The position numbers were made by a program, and so were the translations under genes. From the NCBI RefSeq assembly GCF_905220565.1, contig NC_059413.1, positions 11,822,001-11,886,000 on the forward strand: a stretch of 64,000 bases of DNA. The letters run 5' to 3'. Position 1 is the first letter of the stretch, and every line of letters starts with the position of its first letter. Source of the stretch: Melitaea cinxia. Taxonomy: Eukaryota > Arthropoda > Insecta > Lepidoptera > Nymphalidae. Shown here one piece after another: positions 1 to 22,337 of the stretch. The notes beneath the pieces are model-generated. The model was not told the DNA's origin. It worked only from the letters and a program-made list of their open reading frames with translations, and searched no databases.

Positions 1-192
1 CCACATAGTATGTTAGTATGTTTTTTTTCTTCGAAATTTTATAGAATGTTGCCAAGAATGTGGGCAGTATTTCCCCATTGAATCCGCTATTCCGATTCTC
101 TGGCCAAAAAATGTGAGTAATGTTGTAAATAAATTTGACGCAATCGAAATATTATCTAGCTATACAAATATAAATAACAATAACAAACTTAC

Positions 193-11501
<11,309 letters not shown>

Positions 11502-11557
11502 CTGAAATATGTTTAAAACGCATACTATACACCTACACTTCAAACAAGAGGTTACAT

Positions 11558-11640
11558 CAGTACTGGAGTGGAGACCGCGTCTTGACAAACGCAGTGTGGG
11601 ACGTCCTCCGGCCCATTGGACCGACGATCCACGAGTTGTA
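11558..11640 (+). mobile_element. LINE ORF2 C-terminal fragment
   Basis: Reads LEWRPRLDKRSVGRPPAHWT then DD. The W(K)PR...RSVGRPPxRWTDD string is typical of the far C-terminus of RTE-type and related LINE proteins. Only about 27 codons survive. It lies about 60 bp upstream of the first coding exon of gene B. Confidence 0.6.
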
Positions 11641-11836
11641 CACCTTATAATATAGATATCAAGAAACGGGGACCGAAAAAAAAAAAATCGAAAAAGGCCA
11701 AATATGTGGCTTTAGGTGGAGTGAAGAATTTGGTTGGTTATTCAACAGACCATATGGTGTCATCATGGTATCAATTATACGAGGCATTAGAAAATGCAAA
11801 AATTAATACAGATAAATCTAGACTAACTTTTTAATT
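11641..11836 (+). other. Unrecognised short open frame
   Basis: The frame continues IKKRGPKKKKSKKAKYVALG, GVKNLVGYSTDHMVSSWYQL, then YEALENAKINTDKSRLTF stop. It begins lysine-rich over an A-run and does not match a family I know. More likely a repeat-derived fragment than a gene. Confidence 0.25.
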
Positions 11837-12035
11837 TTTTTTTTTTTGAATTTTTTTTTTATTTCTCTGCTCTGATAGTTTGATAATAATTCATATTGGT
11901 TATAATATTTCTCTGTTTCTCTGTATGCTCGCTCGCTCCACTTCAATGGACACGATGGTAACCTAAGAACTACTTATCGGGACACGTTTAAAAATGAAAT
12001 AACTAAATGAAAACCCCTAAATAAGCCGTATACAA

Positions 12036-12240
12036 AGGATGTAAAATGTTCATAAAATAAAAACTACTGGTCCAAACTAAACCAAACTTTTATAGGACTA
12101 AGTGGAAAGTATCTCCCATCGAACAAAAAACAAAGAAACACATAAATTGGATCAGAAATCTCGACGTAGTTAGTGTACATACATTAAAAAATATATACCA
12201 ACCAAATTGAGTACCTTATTCTTTTTGAAGTCGGTTAATA
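12036..12240 (+). mobile_element. Fragment of a GAAGTCGGTT-ended repeat
   Basis: Ends CCTTATTCTTTTTGAAGTCG then GTTAATAAAAT, the terminal motif shared by the repeats at 10308-10716, 32585-34070 and 57859-58465. The interior (GGTCCAAACTAAACCAA) is different, so it is a related sub-family or a fragment. Confidence 0.45.
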
Positions 12241-12351
12241 AAATAAGTTAAATCTATTACTTTTCACTATAAAACAATTTAATTTTAATAACCTGTAGTA
12301 ACTCTCGTTATAAACTGAACATTTATTAATTTATACTGGTTATTTATTTAT

Positions 12352-12618
12352 GTGTTCGGTAAGAAATGCAATGAAATAAATTGTAGTCTGAGAGTTAGCA
12401 TGAAGTTTAACGGACTTGACTACTTGAGTGTCTTTAATACAAAATCTTTAGGAAAATTAAGATTTAACAAAGTAATAAAAACGAAATACCAAATAAGGAA
12501 CGTCTTGAAAAAAAGCCAGGTCAAGAGTACCCTAAACCGAAAAGCATGTATGAAGGGAATAATGAAAGTGGACGAAGCGAAAGAAGTATGTAAGGATCAT
12601 ATCATATGTAAAAACTAA
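12352..12618 (+). mobile_element. RTE-type LINE 3' fragment
   Basis: Reads IRNVLKKSQVKSTLNRKACM, KGIMKVDEAKEVCKDH, matching the C-terminus of the RTE copies at 37105-39900 and 47403-49970 (IRDVLKKGQVKSTLNRRACM). About 40 codons match, and the flanking sequence is unrelated. Confidence 0.75.
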
Positions 12619-12649
12619 ATATGAACATTAAATTAAAATGAAAACCGAT

Positions 12650-13355
12650 ATATTAAAAATATTAGAAACAATAATTTTCTAAAGAATTGATAGGTAAAGC
12701 ACGATGGGCTTTGTTTCCTTTTTTTCTCACTTGTTTTTCAGTCGCTCGCACGCATCGCTGGCGCTCCGACGCGCGTGTGTTCTTTTGGTGTCATTGACAT
12801 CCGTTATCAATTCCATCGAATACAGTATAGGATGCTCAATGTTGTTATTAATAAATCGTTGACGTTTTTTATAAAAAAAGTGGATGTGACGAACCGAGAA
12901 AGTCTAGTTCGCTTATGTTCGATATCGAGAAATTAGAGAAATCGAAAAAAACTAATGTGCTTTAGACCACACGACTGAAGTAGAACTTCTTTTGCAAAAA
13001 GGCCTATTGTGCACTTTGTCTTAGATATACGAAACGTAACTGGCTAAGAGAGAAAGAAAATGTGTGCTCGCACCATTTCTCTTGTTTCGTTCGCCTTGAC
13101 GGATCACACTTTTCTTAACGCTCTTTTCCCACATTCTCCAGCTTACTCCTCAAGTTAAGCTTACGTAAATTAAAACTGCTCTTCGATTTCATCTCCACTA
13201 ATATCAAAAACATTAAACGAAAGAAGAAAAATGATGGTAAAAATACAGAGAGGTCTAAAGGATATCTTAACTGTAATTAAAAGTACAGATCCTGCGCAAA
13301 TTCAGATTTTTGTGGCTACGAAACTATATAGATTACCGCCGGTGGCTTTTGATCA
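12650..13355. other. Intergenic DNA, nothing recognised
   Basis: Contains a short GC-rich island (about 12735-12785) and TTCTCACTTG-type strings, but no coding, tRNA or known repeat signature that I can support. Confidence 0.5.
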
Positions 13356-13356
13356 T

Positions 13357-13650
13357 GTAGATGTAACAGGCTGTGTGATTACGGCAGCAAAGGATATAGC
13401 CACCCCCTCTCTTCCCGTGGGTGTCGTAAGAGGAGGCTAAGGCATAACACAGTTCCACTGGCGGGATAACCACCCGACTGCTGTCTTTGAAATACACAGA
13501 CCGAAGACGGGCAGCAGCGTTTTCAATGCAACAAAGCCAGCCCTGCGGTCACCAACCCGCCTGCCTAGCGTGGTGACTATGGGCAACACATATGAGTTCA
13601 CGCCATTTTTGGTGCGAACTTGTGGAGGCCTATGTCCAGCAAAATTCGCG
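13357..13650 (+). repeat. Interspersed repeat F (RTE-like LINE 3' end)
   Basis: CACCCCCTCTCTTCCCGTGG then GTGTCGTAAGAGG..., GAAATACACAGACCGAAGAC, GGTCACCAACCCGCCTGCCT, ending GGAGGCCTATGTCCAGCA. The last block translates to EAYVQ, the C-terminal signature of some RTE-type LINEs, so F is probably a LINE 3' end or a non-autonomous derivative. Other copies: 18145-18490, 40565-40835, 42225-42330 (inverse) and part of 60815-60985. Confidence 0.75.
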
Positions 13651-13779
13651 AGAAAACATTACTTGTTTTATTTCTATTCATGTTTCAAAATTGCAATTTT
13701 AAGGCCTACTTTATATTATATACTGAGAGTACACCGCATACATGCATATTAAATTTTTGTTCATATATCCTAAATAAAT

Positions 13780-14450
13780 AAATAAATAAACAATAAACAA
13801 ACAAGTAAATAATTTTGTTCCTCTTAGCTCTTTGACCAACTGTAGTTAGAAACAATGTAAATATAATTAACCAACACTGAATAAATATACAAGGTTAATA
13901 TTTATGTGTTACACAAGCATTGTTATATATAATTATGATTCAATAAGGTCAATTACATTATTCCTGTTAGGTCAATAATTTAAATAATCGATATTAATAT
14001 TTTGGTAAGTTTCAAAAAGTGTTACTGCGTAGTTTCTTGCCTATTCTTCTCTGCAGAACCACATTACGTAGTATTAATTTCTTATATTACGTTTCAAATA
14101 ACCCGTAAATGAATTTATCAAAGTTTAATCAAATTATAACTTTATATAAAAATTACTTGGATTTTTCACTTTTTTTACAAGTACAGTACAAAAATTATTA
14201 TAATCAAAGTGTGAATATTTTTTAAACTTTTATGACGAGATCTTGTTAATTATGTATGCGCTCGAAAGGCTCTACGTAGCGACAAAATTTTACGACAATT
14301 ATCTAAACATTTTTTTTCATTTACAATTGAGATGGAATTTCGAGAAAATTTTGTTAGTTAATGTTCAAAATATATCACAATTTTTCCAAAAAAAAAAGTA
14401 TATTCAATACCTTAAATAAATTAATCAATGTGATGATATGCTTGCAGTTT
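13780..14450. other. Intergenic AT-rich DNA
   Basis: (AATA)n near 13770-13800, otherwise no feature recognised. Confidence 0.5.
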
Positions 14451-14539
14451 TTTTTTTATTGATTTAATGTATTAGCATTCTGCACTCCTTCTCTATATAA
14501 ACTATAAATGTGCGAAATTTCATCGTCATCTGTCCGCGC

Positions 14540-14640
14540 AGTTGTTGAGTTGATTTCTAAAGATACATTATTTGGACCACCACCACCTTTCGCTTTTATA
14601 TATATTATAGATAGATTATAGATATAGATAGATAACAACA
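14540..14640 (-). repeat. Fragment of the Helitron-associated tandem unit
   Basis: GAGTTGATTTCTAAAGATAC then ATTATTTGGAC matches the repeat unit at 51290-51330 and its siblings. It ends in ATATATATTATAGATA as does the right edge of that array near 52970-52985. Confidence 0.5.
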
Positions 14641-14804
14641 ACATTCAAATAAGCGTCGTTAGATTACACGTTGTTACAGAATACGTTGAAGAATGTGAAT
14701 TTTGTATGTTTATCCTATTCTTCTATATGTCTATGTATATATATTTTTATGTATTTATAATTCTATTTATAATTATCTATTTGCACAATCCCGCATTTTG
14801 GTAC

Positions 14805-14940
14805 TTATAATCTCCTTTTACCTGAGGTTGACTGGAAGAGATTGCTTAAAGCAATGAGACCGCCTTTGCATGCTATCATTGTAACTAATTTTTGTTTAAT
14901 TTTATTTCTGTACTGTTGTGTTTTATAATATATAGCGATA
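14805..14940 (+). mobile_element. LINE 3' UTR fragment
   Basis: CCTGAGGTTGACTGGAAGAG, ATTGCTTAAAGCAATGAGAC, CGCCTTTGCATGC. The GGTTGnCTGGAAGAnATxxCT...AAG(A)CCGCC block is the 3' UTR core also found at 25640-25700 (LINE-A) and 26055-26125. Confidence 0.65.
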
Positions 14941-15059
14941 GCAAAAAATATTTGCGTCTGTCGGTTCATTAAGAAGGTTGCGTAATTTTTTAAAAAATAT
15001 ATTTTATACAATATCTAACCTTTAAGTTACTAGGATAATTTATTACTAGGACATTTTAT

Positions 15060-15508
15060 TTACCCCTGTCGTCACAGAGTCACGGAAAAGCGTGCGTTAC
15101 GCTATTCCGTGGCATATTAACGTTACGTAGAATCATATTAACAACAAAATTGCATGCAGTATATTTTAAACATATTTACACTACAATACTACATTATTTC
15201 ATACCACAATTCTGATGAATTCAACGAACCATTTTGTTCGACGCGACACGCGCTTCACGCGGACGTAGTCGCGGGCAACAGTTAGTGTATTATAAAACAA
15301 AGTCCCCAAAAATGTATGACTGTGATCGATTCCCTCAAAATGTACTGAACGGATTTTCGTGCGGTTTCATCAATAGAGAGAGGGCTTCAAGAGGAAGGTT
15401 TACGGAACGGTTAAGCCGATTTTGATGAGAGTTTCACTGGAAGTTTGTTGGGAAAACTTTGTAACACACCAATTTCAACGCGGGCGTAGCCGCGGGTACA
15501 GCTAGTAT
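15060..15508 (+). mobile_element. Helitron-like non-autonomous element
   Basis: Ends CAACGCGGGCGTAGCCGCGG then GTACAGCTAGTAT: a GC-rich hairpin followed by CTAGT. Interior blocks GCGTGCGTTACGCTATTCCG, ACGCGGACGTAGTCGCGGGC and GTTTCACTGGAAGTTTGTTG recur in inverse order at 50225-50700. No replication protein or helicase is encoded. The 5' limit near 15060 is set by similarity to the other copy. Confidence 0.7.
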
Positions 15509-16925
15509 GTATATCTGTATGTATATGTATATATGTGTGTATATGTTGATATGTATTTATACGCGTAGTGTATGTACATATTATTATGTAATGCTTGCTG
15601 TAATTTTTTGTATAGTTAATATATCTTTAATATGTTTTTTTATTTGTTTTATTTCAAAAATAATTACAATGGCCTTACAGCTTGATTGTTCTCGCCAAAC
15701 TTTGCTGTTTGATGGCGAGACACGCTCTTATTTAACACATAACGACATTGTAAATAGGCAAAATATGTCATTCTCTTAACTTAATCCAACTACAAACTAT
15801 GCTTAAGAGCCATTTCACAATTTTACGCTCTGCAAGTTTAAGTAAATTTGGTCGCATCGCGCGAATTGTACGAGCCGCGCGATCTTTGTGCTAGTACGTA
15901 TAGTGTGACAACCAAAAGACCATCGTGATCATTTTCTGATGTATAATAAAAATTATAACTATGGTATAAAATGTTTTTTACATAAATAATTTGTTAAAAA
16001 TTTCAAGTATGTTATATAACAACAGTCAATAACTTTAAAATAAAATTAAAAAAATCAATTTTATGAAACAATTTTTTTTAAATTGATTTAGTTTTTTCAG
16101 TTTACGAATGAATCTAATATTTACGATATGAATAAAAAAGCATTTAATGACATCGACACCGACAAACATATTAATTAACAAATAACAAGACAAACAGATT
16201 GAAATGCCTATTTGTATTGATAGTGTGAGAAAAGAAAATTAAATTATACATTTGTTTATAGAAATTATCATTATATTATTTTACAGTCATTTTCGTAATA
16301 TGTTTATTTTATTTATATTTTATTATGAAAGTATCAAATGCGTTTTATCCGCTATAACAACAGGCGCTTGGCGCGTGTGAGCGAAAGAGACGGCTGCGCA
16401 GAATTTGGCGTGGACCTTACCTCTAAGAGCGCTAGCGCTCGACTGATTTACCGGGCTTGATGCGTGGCAATATATACTATCTTTTTATTATTTAATATAA
16501 AATGTATTAAAAATAATTACATCTTTTAATTATTTTTTTTTGTATTCCTTAATGATGTAAGTTTACTTTGATGAAGATAGTTCGTTAAAATTTCTTAGTT
16601 TTCTAAGAGAAATATCGCTTTTAAAATTGTACTTATTTGGAAAATATTCGTAACTTTAAATTTTTTTTATCGTTTAATAGAGATACAAATGGAATAAAAA
16701 TCTATGATAGTGGACAACAAAATTATATTCCACATATTATGATATTTTTTTAAAATGGTTTCAACGTAGAGGTTATTGAAAAGTAGGACTTCAAAGTATA
16801 CATTGCGACCGTTTACCCAGGGAGGAGGCTGATGAAAAGGTTAATAATTTTATACACATAATATAAATCAAAATTCTGATCTGACTATGGACTACAACAA
16901 AGGTTGCTCTATTATATTTCAAGAA
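15509..16925. other. Intergenic DNA, no gene
   Basis: (TATG)-rich start at about 15505-15570, then AT-rich DNA. Two GC-richer islands (about 15815-15900 and 16360-16460, the latter with GAGCGCTAGCGCTC) may be ends of an unrecognised DNA element. Confidence 0.45.
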
Positions 16926-16931
16926 TATAAA

Positions 16932-19256
16932 TTACATTATTGCATCCAACACTGAGATTAACGACGTCAAAATATTACAATTTCGCGGATTGTTACCGAT
17001 TTTTGTGAAATGGCTCTTAAAACATAAAAAAAAAAAATTAAAATTATTTTTGAAGAAAGGAAAAAAAATTTTTTTTATACCATGACAGGTTTTTAACATT
17101 ATTTTTTTTTTACTTTCCAAAATATATTGTTTAAGTTTTTTCTTAAATGAGCCAATACTAATTCCCAAATCTTGTCTTAAAAAATCTATTTTATTAAATA
17201 CTTTAGGAACCAGATATCGAGATGTTCTTGCCCCATAGTAATTATGTATCTTTGGTTTAATTAATTTATTTTCTCTATCCCTACGGGTGTTGTACTTATT
17301 TATAACATTAATTTTATATGTGTCTTTGTAATAATACTGTAAGCCTATTAAATAATCTACTTTCTTATCTACCGGTCTTATTTTACAGATGGGAAACAAC
17401 TTATCGTAATCTTTATTACACTGCCTTTTAATATTTTTATTAACTAGGAACTTTATCAGTCTTATTTGGAGATCTTTAACATCTTTTAAGTAAGTTACAA
17501 AGGTTCGGCCGTATATAAGCAGACCATAACTAATGAGCGAGTCGGCAAGCGCGTAATATACAACTCGTATAGTAGATTTGCTTAAAACATTTTTTAGCTG
17601 GTAAAACTTTCCTAATACGGACCTTAGCTTATTACAAGTCTCATTTATATGTGACCTCCAATTAAAATTTTTATCAATGGTGAGACCTAAATATCTAAAT
17701 TTATCGACATAGTTTAATTTGTTACAATTACAGTTTGATTTATACTTATGTAAGCATTCGTATGTATGTCCTATTTATAGTAAGGTCATTTTCACTTACA
17801 GATTTGGCATTTTGATTGTATGGAGAGTGTATATGTATACATTTCGTTTTTGACAAATTCAAAATAATGCCGTTGTCATGTGCCCATTTAGTGATACTAT
17901 CAAAATCTTCCTGTATACCTTGTTGCACTTCGGTTATGTTTTTAGAAGCAAAAGCTAGACACATGTCATCAGCATACATAAACATTTTACAGTTCTTTAC
18001 AACATTGGACACACTGTTAACGTGCATTATATTGGCCAAAACACAGAGCCGGTCGGCACACCCAGATTCACGTTTGCCTCTTCCCCAGCCACCCCTGATA
18101 TTATAGTCTTTATTTTCCTATTACTAAGGTAGTTTTTTCAAACCTGCTGTGCTGTGTGACTACGGCACTAAAGAATTTAGCCACCCCCTCTCTTCCCGTG
18201 GGTGTCGTAAGAGGCGACTAAGGGATAACAAGGTTCCACAACCACCTTGGAACTTAAAAAGCCGACCGAAGGCGGGATAACCATCCAACTGCTGGCTTTG
18301 AAATACACAGGCCGAAGACGGGCAGCAGCGTCTTCGGTGCGACAAAGCCAGTACTGCGGTCACCAACCCGCCTGCCCAGCGTGGTGACTATGGGCAAAAC
18401 ACATGAGTTCACGTTATTTTTGGTGTAAACTTGTGGAGGCCTATGTCCAGCAGTGGACTGTATAGGCTGTAATGATGATGTAATGATGATTTCAAACCAC
18501 TTTTTTGTGGGTCCACGAATTCCGCACTCATCCATCGCCTGTAAAAGTATTTCATGGTCTAGAGTATCGAAGGCTTTTTTGTAATCAATAAAGAGTACTA
18601 TAATCTGTTTACCTGAGTTTATCATATATAGTCTATTCATTGACATAGTCTGAAAAACCTAATAATGCAGTCGCAGTGCTTCGCCCTCCCCGGAAACCGT
18701 GCTGGGTGTTACAAAGTATACAATTTTGTTCTAAAAACTCGCTAACCTGTTTTACTATAATTTTTTCGGTTATTTTATCTATAATGGACAATATTGCGAT
18801 TGGCCTATAATTAGAGTACACTAGATGGCTACCCGAATTGTATATTGGTCTTATTATTGCACTTTTTAACTGATCAGGATACACACTATTACTAATACAC
18901 ATATTAACAAATTTAGCTAGAATGGGACTTAACTGCTTACCTAAAAATATAATATCTTTCGCTCATATTCCATCGATACCGGGCGCCTTTTCACGCGACA
19001 ACATTTTTATGACCTTTACAATATCTGTCGAAGTAACTTTATTATATCTAAAACTTACATCGTCTAAAAAAATTACATTACATACATGTTTAATTGTCTT
19101 AATTTCTTCAGTAAAAGTTTTTGAAAATTTTGTACAAATCTTATCAATGTTATCTATTCTTCCTAAGTGCTTTAAAATAACGTCATCCAGGCTAGTCTTA
19201 TTTTGACCCAACCACATGTTAATATTAGCCCATATTTTCCTAAAAGTCCCCATTAC
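16932..19256 (-). mobile_element. Non-LTR retrotransposon LINE-B, degenerate RT portion
   Basis: Minus-strand ORF2 pieces in 5' to 3' order: TFRKIWANINMWLGQNKTSL, APGIDGI (19253-18963); LKSAIIRPIYNSGSHLVYSN, YRPIAILS, QHGFRGGRSTATALLGF (18902-18633); KAFDTLDHEILLQAMDECGI (18646-18490); KMFMYADDMCLAFAS (18039-17746), containing the YADD catalytic motif; a C-terminal part (17399-16932). Several frameshifts, and interrupted at 18145-18490 by repeat F. The upstream portion appears displaced to 25790-25965 by the LINE-A insertion. Jockey/CR1-group by motif style; clade not certain. Confidence 0.8.
18145..18490 (+). repeat. Interspersed repeat F copy inside LINE-B
   Basis: Most complete F copy: CACCCCCTCTCTTCCCGTGG through GGTCACCAACCCGCCTGCCC to CCTATGTCCAGCAGTGGACT and a TGATGATGTAATGATGAT tail. 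The trinucleotide tail supports retroposition. It splits the LINE-B reverse transcriptase between KKWFE and the YADD block. Confidence 0.8.
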
Positions 19257-19470
19257 ACTTTAGAACTTTTACGTAGAATTAAGAGGGTAGGCGCTAAGTT
19301 AAAAGTCATAAAATTTTGCTCTGCTTTTAATATTTTTAAAATTATACAGTTAGTAATCTTAATAATAAATTTATGTGTCTGTGATATTTAACTACCAGTC
19401 AGCTATTTATTACAATATTACAAACACAAAATAAGCTACTTTCTCAAGACCCAACAACACTTGTACTACA

Positions 19471-20276
19471 ATGGAGACAGTCAAGCAAACCTTAGATGAA
19501 CTTGCACAGGTGTTTAATGCACGGTTTAACGAGTTCCAGCAGGATTTAAAAGTCAGTACACAGGCTGCTACTTCAATTGTTGATATCGGTGAACAATTTA
19601 ATTCCTTCCGTGCCTTTGTCTTGACTGCTCTTAAAAGTCTTCAACGCCAGGTGGAGTTCCTGTCCAAATAGCAGGACGAATCTGAGATGAGATCACGAAG
19701 GAAGATCCTACTGCTACACGGAGTCCCCGAGTTGGACAAGGAGGAAACTACCACTCATGTAGTTAAATTGCTGGGTGAAAGGCTTGGACTCACACAGATT
19801 ACACCAGTCTCCTTTACTCGCTGTCACAGATTAGGTCGTCCTAACAAAGAAAAACCTCGGGCGATTTTAATTAAATTTAAAGATCTCTCGCTAAGAAACC
19901 AGGTTTGGTCAACTAAGACTAGTTTTAAAGGCTCTGGCGTCACAGTCTCTGAGTTCCTGACAAAAGATCGTCATAAAGTTTTCCTAGCTGCTCGCCAGCG
20001 CTTCGGCGTTTCTAAGTGCTGGACAAGGGATGGTGTAATTGTAATCCTGGGTGGTGATGGTTCAAAACACCGTGTAACTGCGATGATGGAGTTGGATGGG
20101 CTGCCTGGGTCGATCATAAATATTTGTGATTCTCAAAGCGTGTCTCCTGATGTGAGTTACCAAGCCGTCAAAGGCGAACCCAAGGGTCAAGAGAACAGTG
20201 AAGAAATAGACACCTTTGATGCAGTATTTTCTTGTACTTTGTTTACTTGTTGGACTCTGTTACTGGGGGTAAGATA
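19471..20276 (+). pseudogene. LINE-A copy 1 ORF1 (RNA-binding, L1-ORF1-like), broken
   Basis: Starts METVKQTLDELAQVFNARFN with a coiled-coil-like heptad pattern. An in-frame TAG interrupts at 19669-19671, and the same frame resumes SRRKILLLHGVPELDKEETT, SFTRCHRLGRPNKEKPRAIL, GVTVSEFLTKDRHKVFLAAR. This order (coiled coil, RRM-like fold, basic C-terminal domain) matches L1-ORF1p-type proteins that coat element RNA. The 3' end is truncated by the mariner insertion at 20277. The homologue at 62511-63233 is uninterrupted. Confidence 0.8.
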
Positions 20277-21680
20277 TACAGGGTTATTTGTAAAACACCA
20301 GCATCCTTGCAGGACAAGATAGCTAACATCATAAGTAACAACATTTGTTCTACGACTTTTGATAATTTATTAGATTTTATTTTCATACAAAAAAAAAATA
20401 TTAATTTAATTTTCCGTTTGAATGTTATAAACTCTACGCGCATCCCAAATATTAGGTAAACAGTTACTACTTGCGGGTGTGCATGCGAGGGGGGAAGGAA
20501 GGGCCGGAGCAGCGCTAGCGCCCTTGAACTTGAACTATTTCGCTAGCCGAAGCAGTCGGCGCGGCGACTTTGATGCGCCCGCGTCATATGATTTTGTGTG
20601 CCACTCGTATTTCTTTTACTCGTATCGATCGATGTATTGTATCTGTACTAAAGTTATTTTATAACCATGGCGTACCGCTATTCTAATGTCGAATACACGG
20701 AAATGGTGAGGATGCTGGCTAGGTGTGATGACAATGTATCGGAAGCCTGTCGGCAATATGCAGCTAGGTATCTGAACTTACCTACACCGAGCCGTGAGAC
20801 AATGTTACCGGTCGATGGATTGGATATTACACCAATGGACTTTTATTTATGGGGACACATTAAAACAATGGTGTGATCGCGAAATTACGAGCGGTGACAT
20901 GCTCATTGACAAAATAATTTGTGCGTTCAATAAAATTAAAACTAATTCGGAAGTGTTTGTACGTGTTAGTGAACAGCTGATTTTTAGGTGTGGTCTGTGT
21001 GTTGGTTGTGATGGTGACTATTTTGAACGCTATCTACGCGATGTAGAGGTAATAGGAATTTATTTTGTAAATATTATTTTATTGTCAATTATTTTTTATA
21101 TTTTAATTATTGTAAACATGCTAATTCCACTTTTTAAATACGCCTGCATTACACAATGAAAAGTGAATTATACCTAGCTACCAATATTGAATATTAAATT
21201 GGTTTAATTAAACTTAGTAAACCTTAAAGAATAATAATTAGCTACGTTAATAATTTTCACATATTTTGGATTTTCAGAATTCAGATAGCTAATCTACATA
21301 CACATCCGTGTTGCTCTTTGTACATACACATTTACCTAGTCACTGCGACATACATACTGTGATACTGCCTACAAACCCACCAAGCAATTTATATTATTAA
21401 CTAGAATTATTTTATTAACTAGAATTATCGGGCAGAGTAAGTGTTATTTATTATTATTATCAGCAGTGCAAGCGCGCGCGAGCGTCGTGTCGTCCTTTCG
21501 ACAATGAATGAATCAATGAAACATAGACTTACAAATGTCAGGACAGTACAATAAAAACTTAAAAAATCATTTTAAATTAATGTATTGAGTTATGTCAAAA
21601 GTCGTAGAACAAATGTTGTTGTAAATAATATAAGCTATCTTGTCCTGCGAGGATGCTGGTGTTTTACAAGTAACCCTGTA
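20277..21680 (+). mobile_element. Tc1/mariner-type DNA transposon, internally deleted, ~86-bp TIRs
   Basis: Inverted repeats at 20277-20362 and 21595-21680 start TACAGGGTTA and share AAAACACCAGCATCC and GCAGGACAAGATAGC. Both ends abut TA (20275-20276; 21681-21682), the Tc1/mariner target duplication. Inside, 20667-20876 encodes MAYRYSNVEYTEMVRMLARC (HTH region resembling the DUF4817 family), joined by deletion to DITPMDFYLWGHIKTMV from the transposase C-terminal region. After a frameshift CDREITSGDMLIDKIICAFN follows. The catalytic DDE core is missing, so it is non-autonomous. Confidence 0.88.
20667..21090 (+). pseudogene. Deleted mariner-type transposase
   Basis: N-terminal helix-turn-helix (ARCDDNVSEACRQYAARYLN) fused by an internal deletion near 20815 to the C-terminal part (TPMDFYLWGHIKTMV stop), then a second frame VFVRVSEQLIFRCGLCVGCD, GDYFERYL. 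Most of the catalytic domain is gone. The ATG lies in ATAACCATGG. Confidence 0.75.
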
Positions 21681-22337
21681 TATTTTTATGATGTTTCATT
21701 GCCTTCTCTAAATTTTATGATTTTCAGTTGAATTTTTTTTTTGTTTTGTTTCAATCATTTACTTGCAATTACTAACAAATGACAGCTGTTATATGACAAG
21801 TGATACTTGACATCTAATTTCGTTCCTAAACTATTAAAAAACAAAACATATTCCAAAACAATCTGCAAATATAAATTTAATGTGGTATAAAGTTTTGAAT
21901 TATAAATTTACATATATTATATTTGTTCATAAATGTTTTTTATTATTCTGTCTTAAATATCGAATGGTGTGTGCTTCCAGTGAGAGCATCCAACAAGTTA
22001 TTTTATTTTGATTTTTATCTTGATTTTTAATTCACTTATGTATATAGATATTTTTTCAATTTTTATTTTTTATTTCATAGATTATTTTTTGGTAGCTTTT
22101 TTTAAATTATTAGTTTGTTTTTTAATTGATTTTGTGTTTTTAATAAAATTTGTACTTTATCATTGTATAGTATAGTATAGCTGGCCGGTGGTGTTTTGTA
22201 GTCAATTTATATAGATCAAATTTAGTCATATATTTTATATATTTCTAATTATTATTACATTATTATCTAAGATATTATTGTTATTATTATTATTATATTT
22301 TAACATATATTATACATAATATATCTATATACATTAT

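Noticed and set aside
1..120. A possible sixth exon of FAS gene B on the minus strand (after an apparent GGCCAG acceptor near 100-105)
   Set aside because: The required phase after the previous exon gives either a quick stop or a peptide unlike the conserved FAS block expected next, so I treat it as intron.
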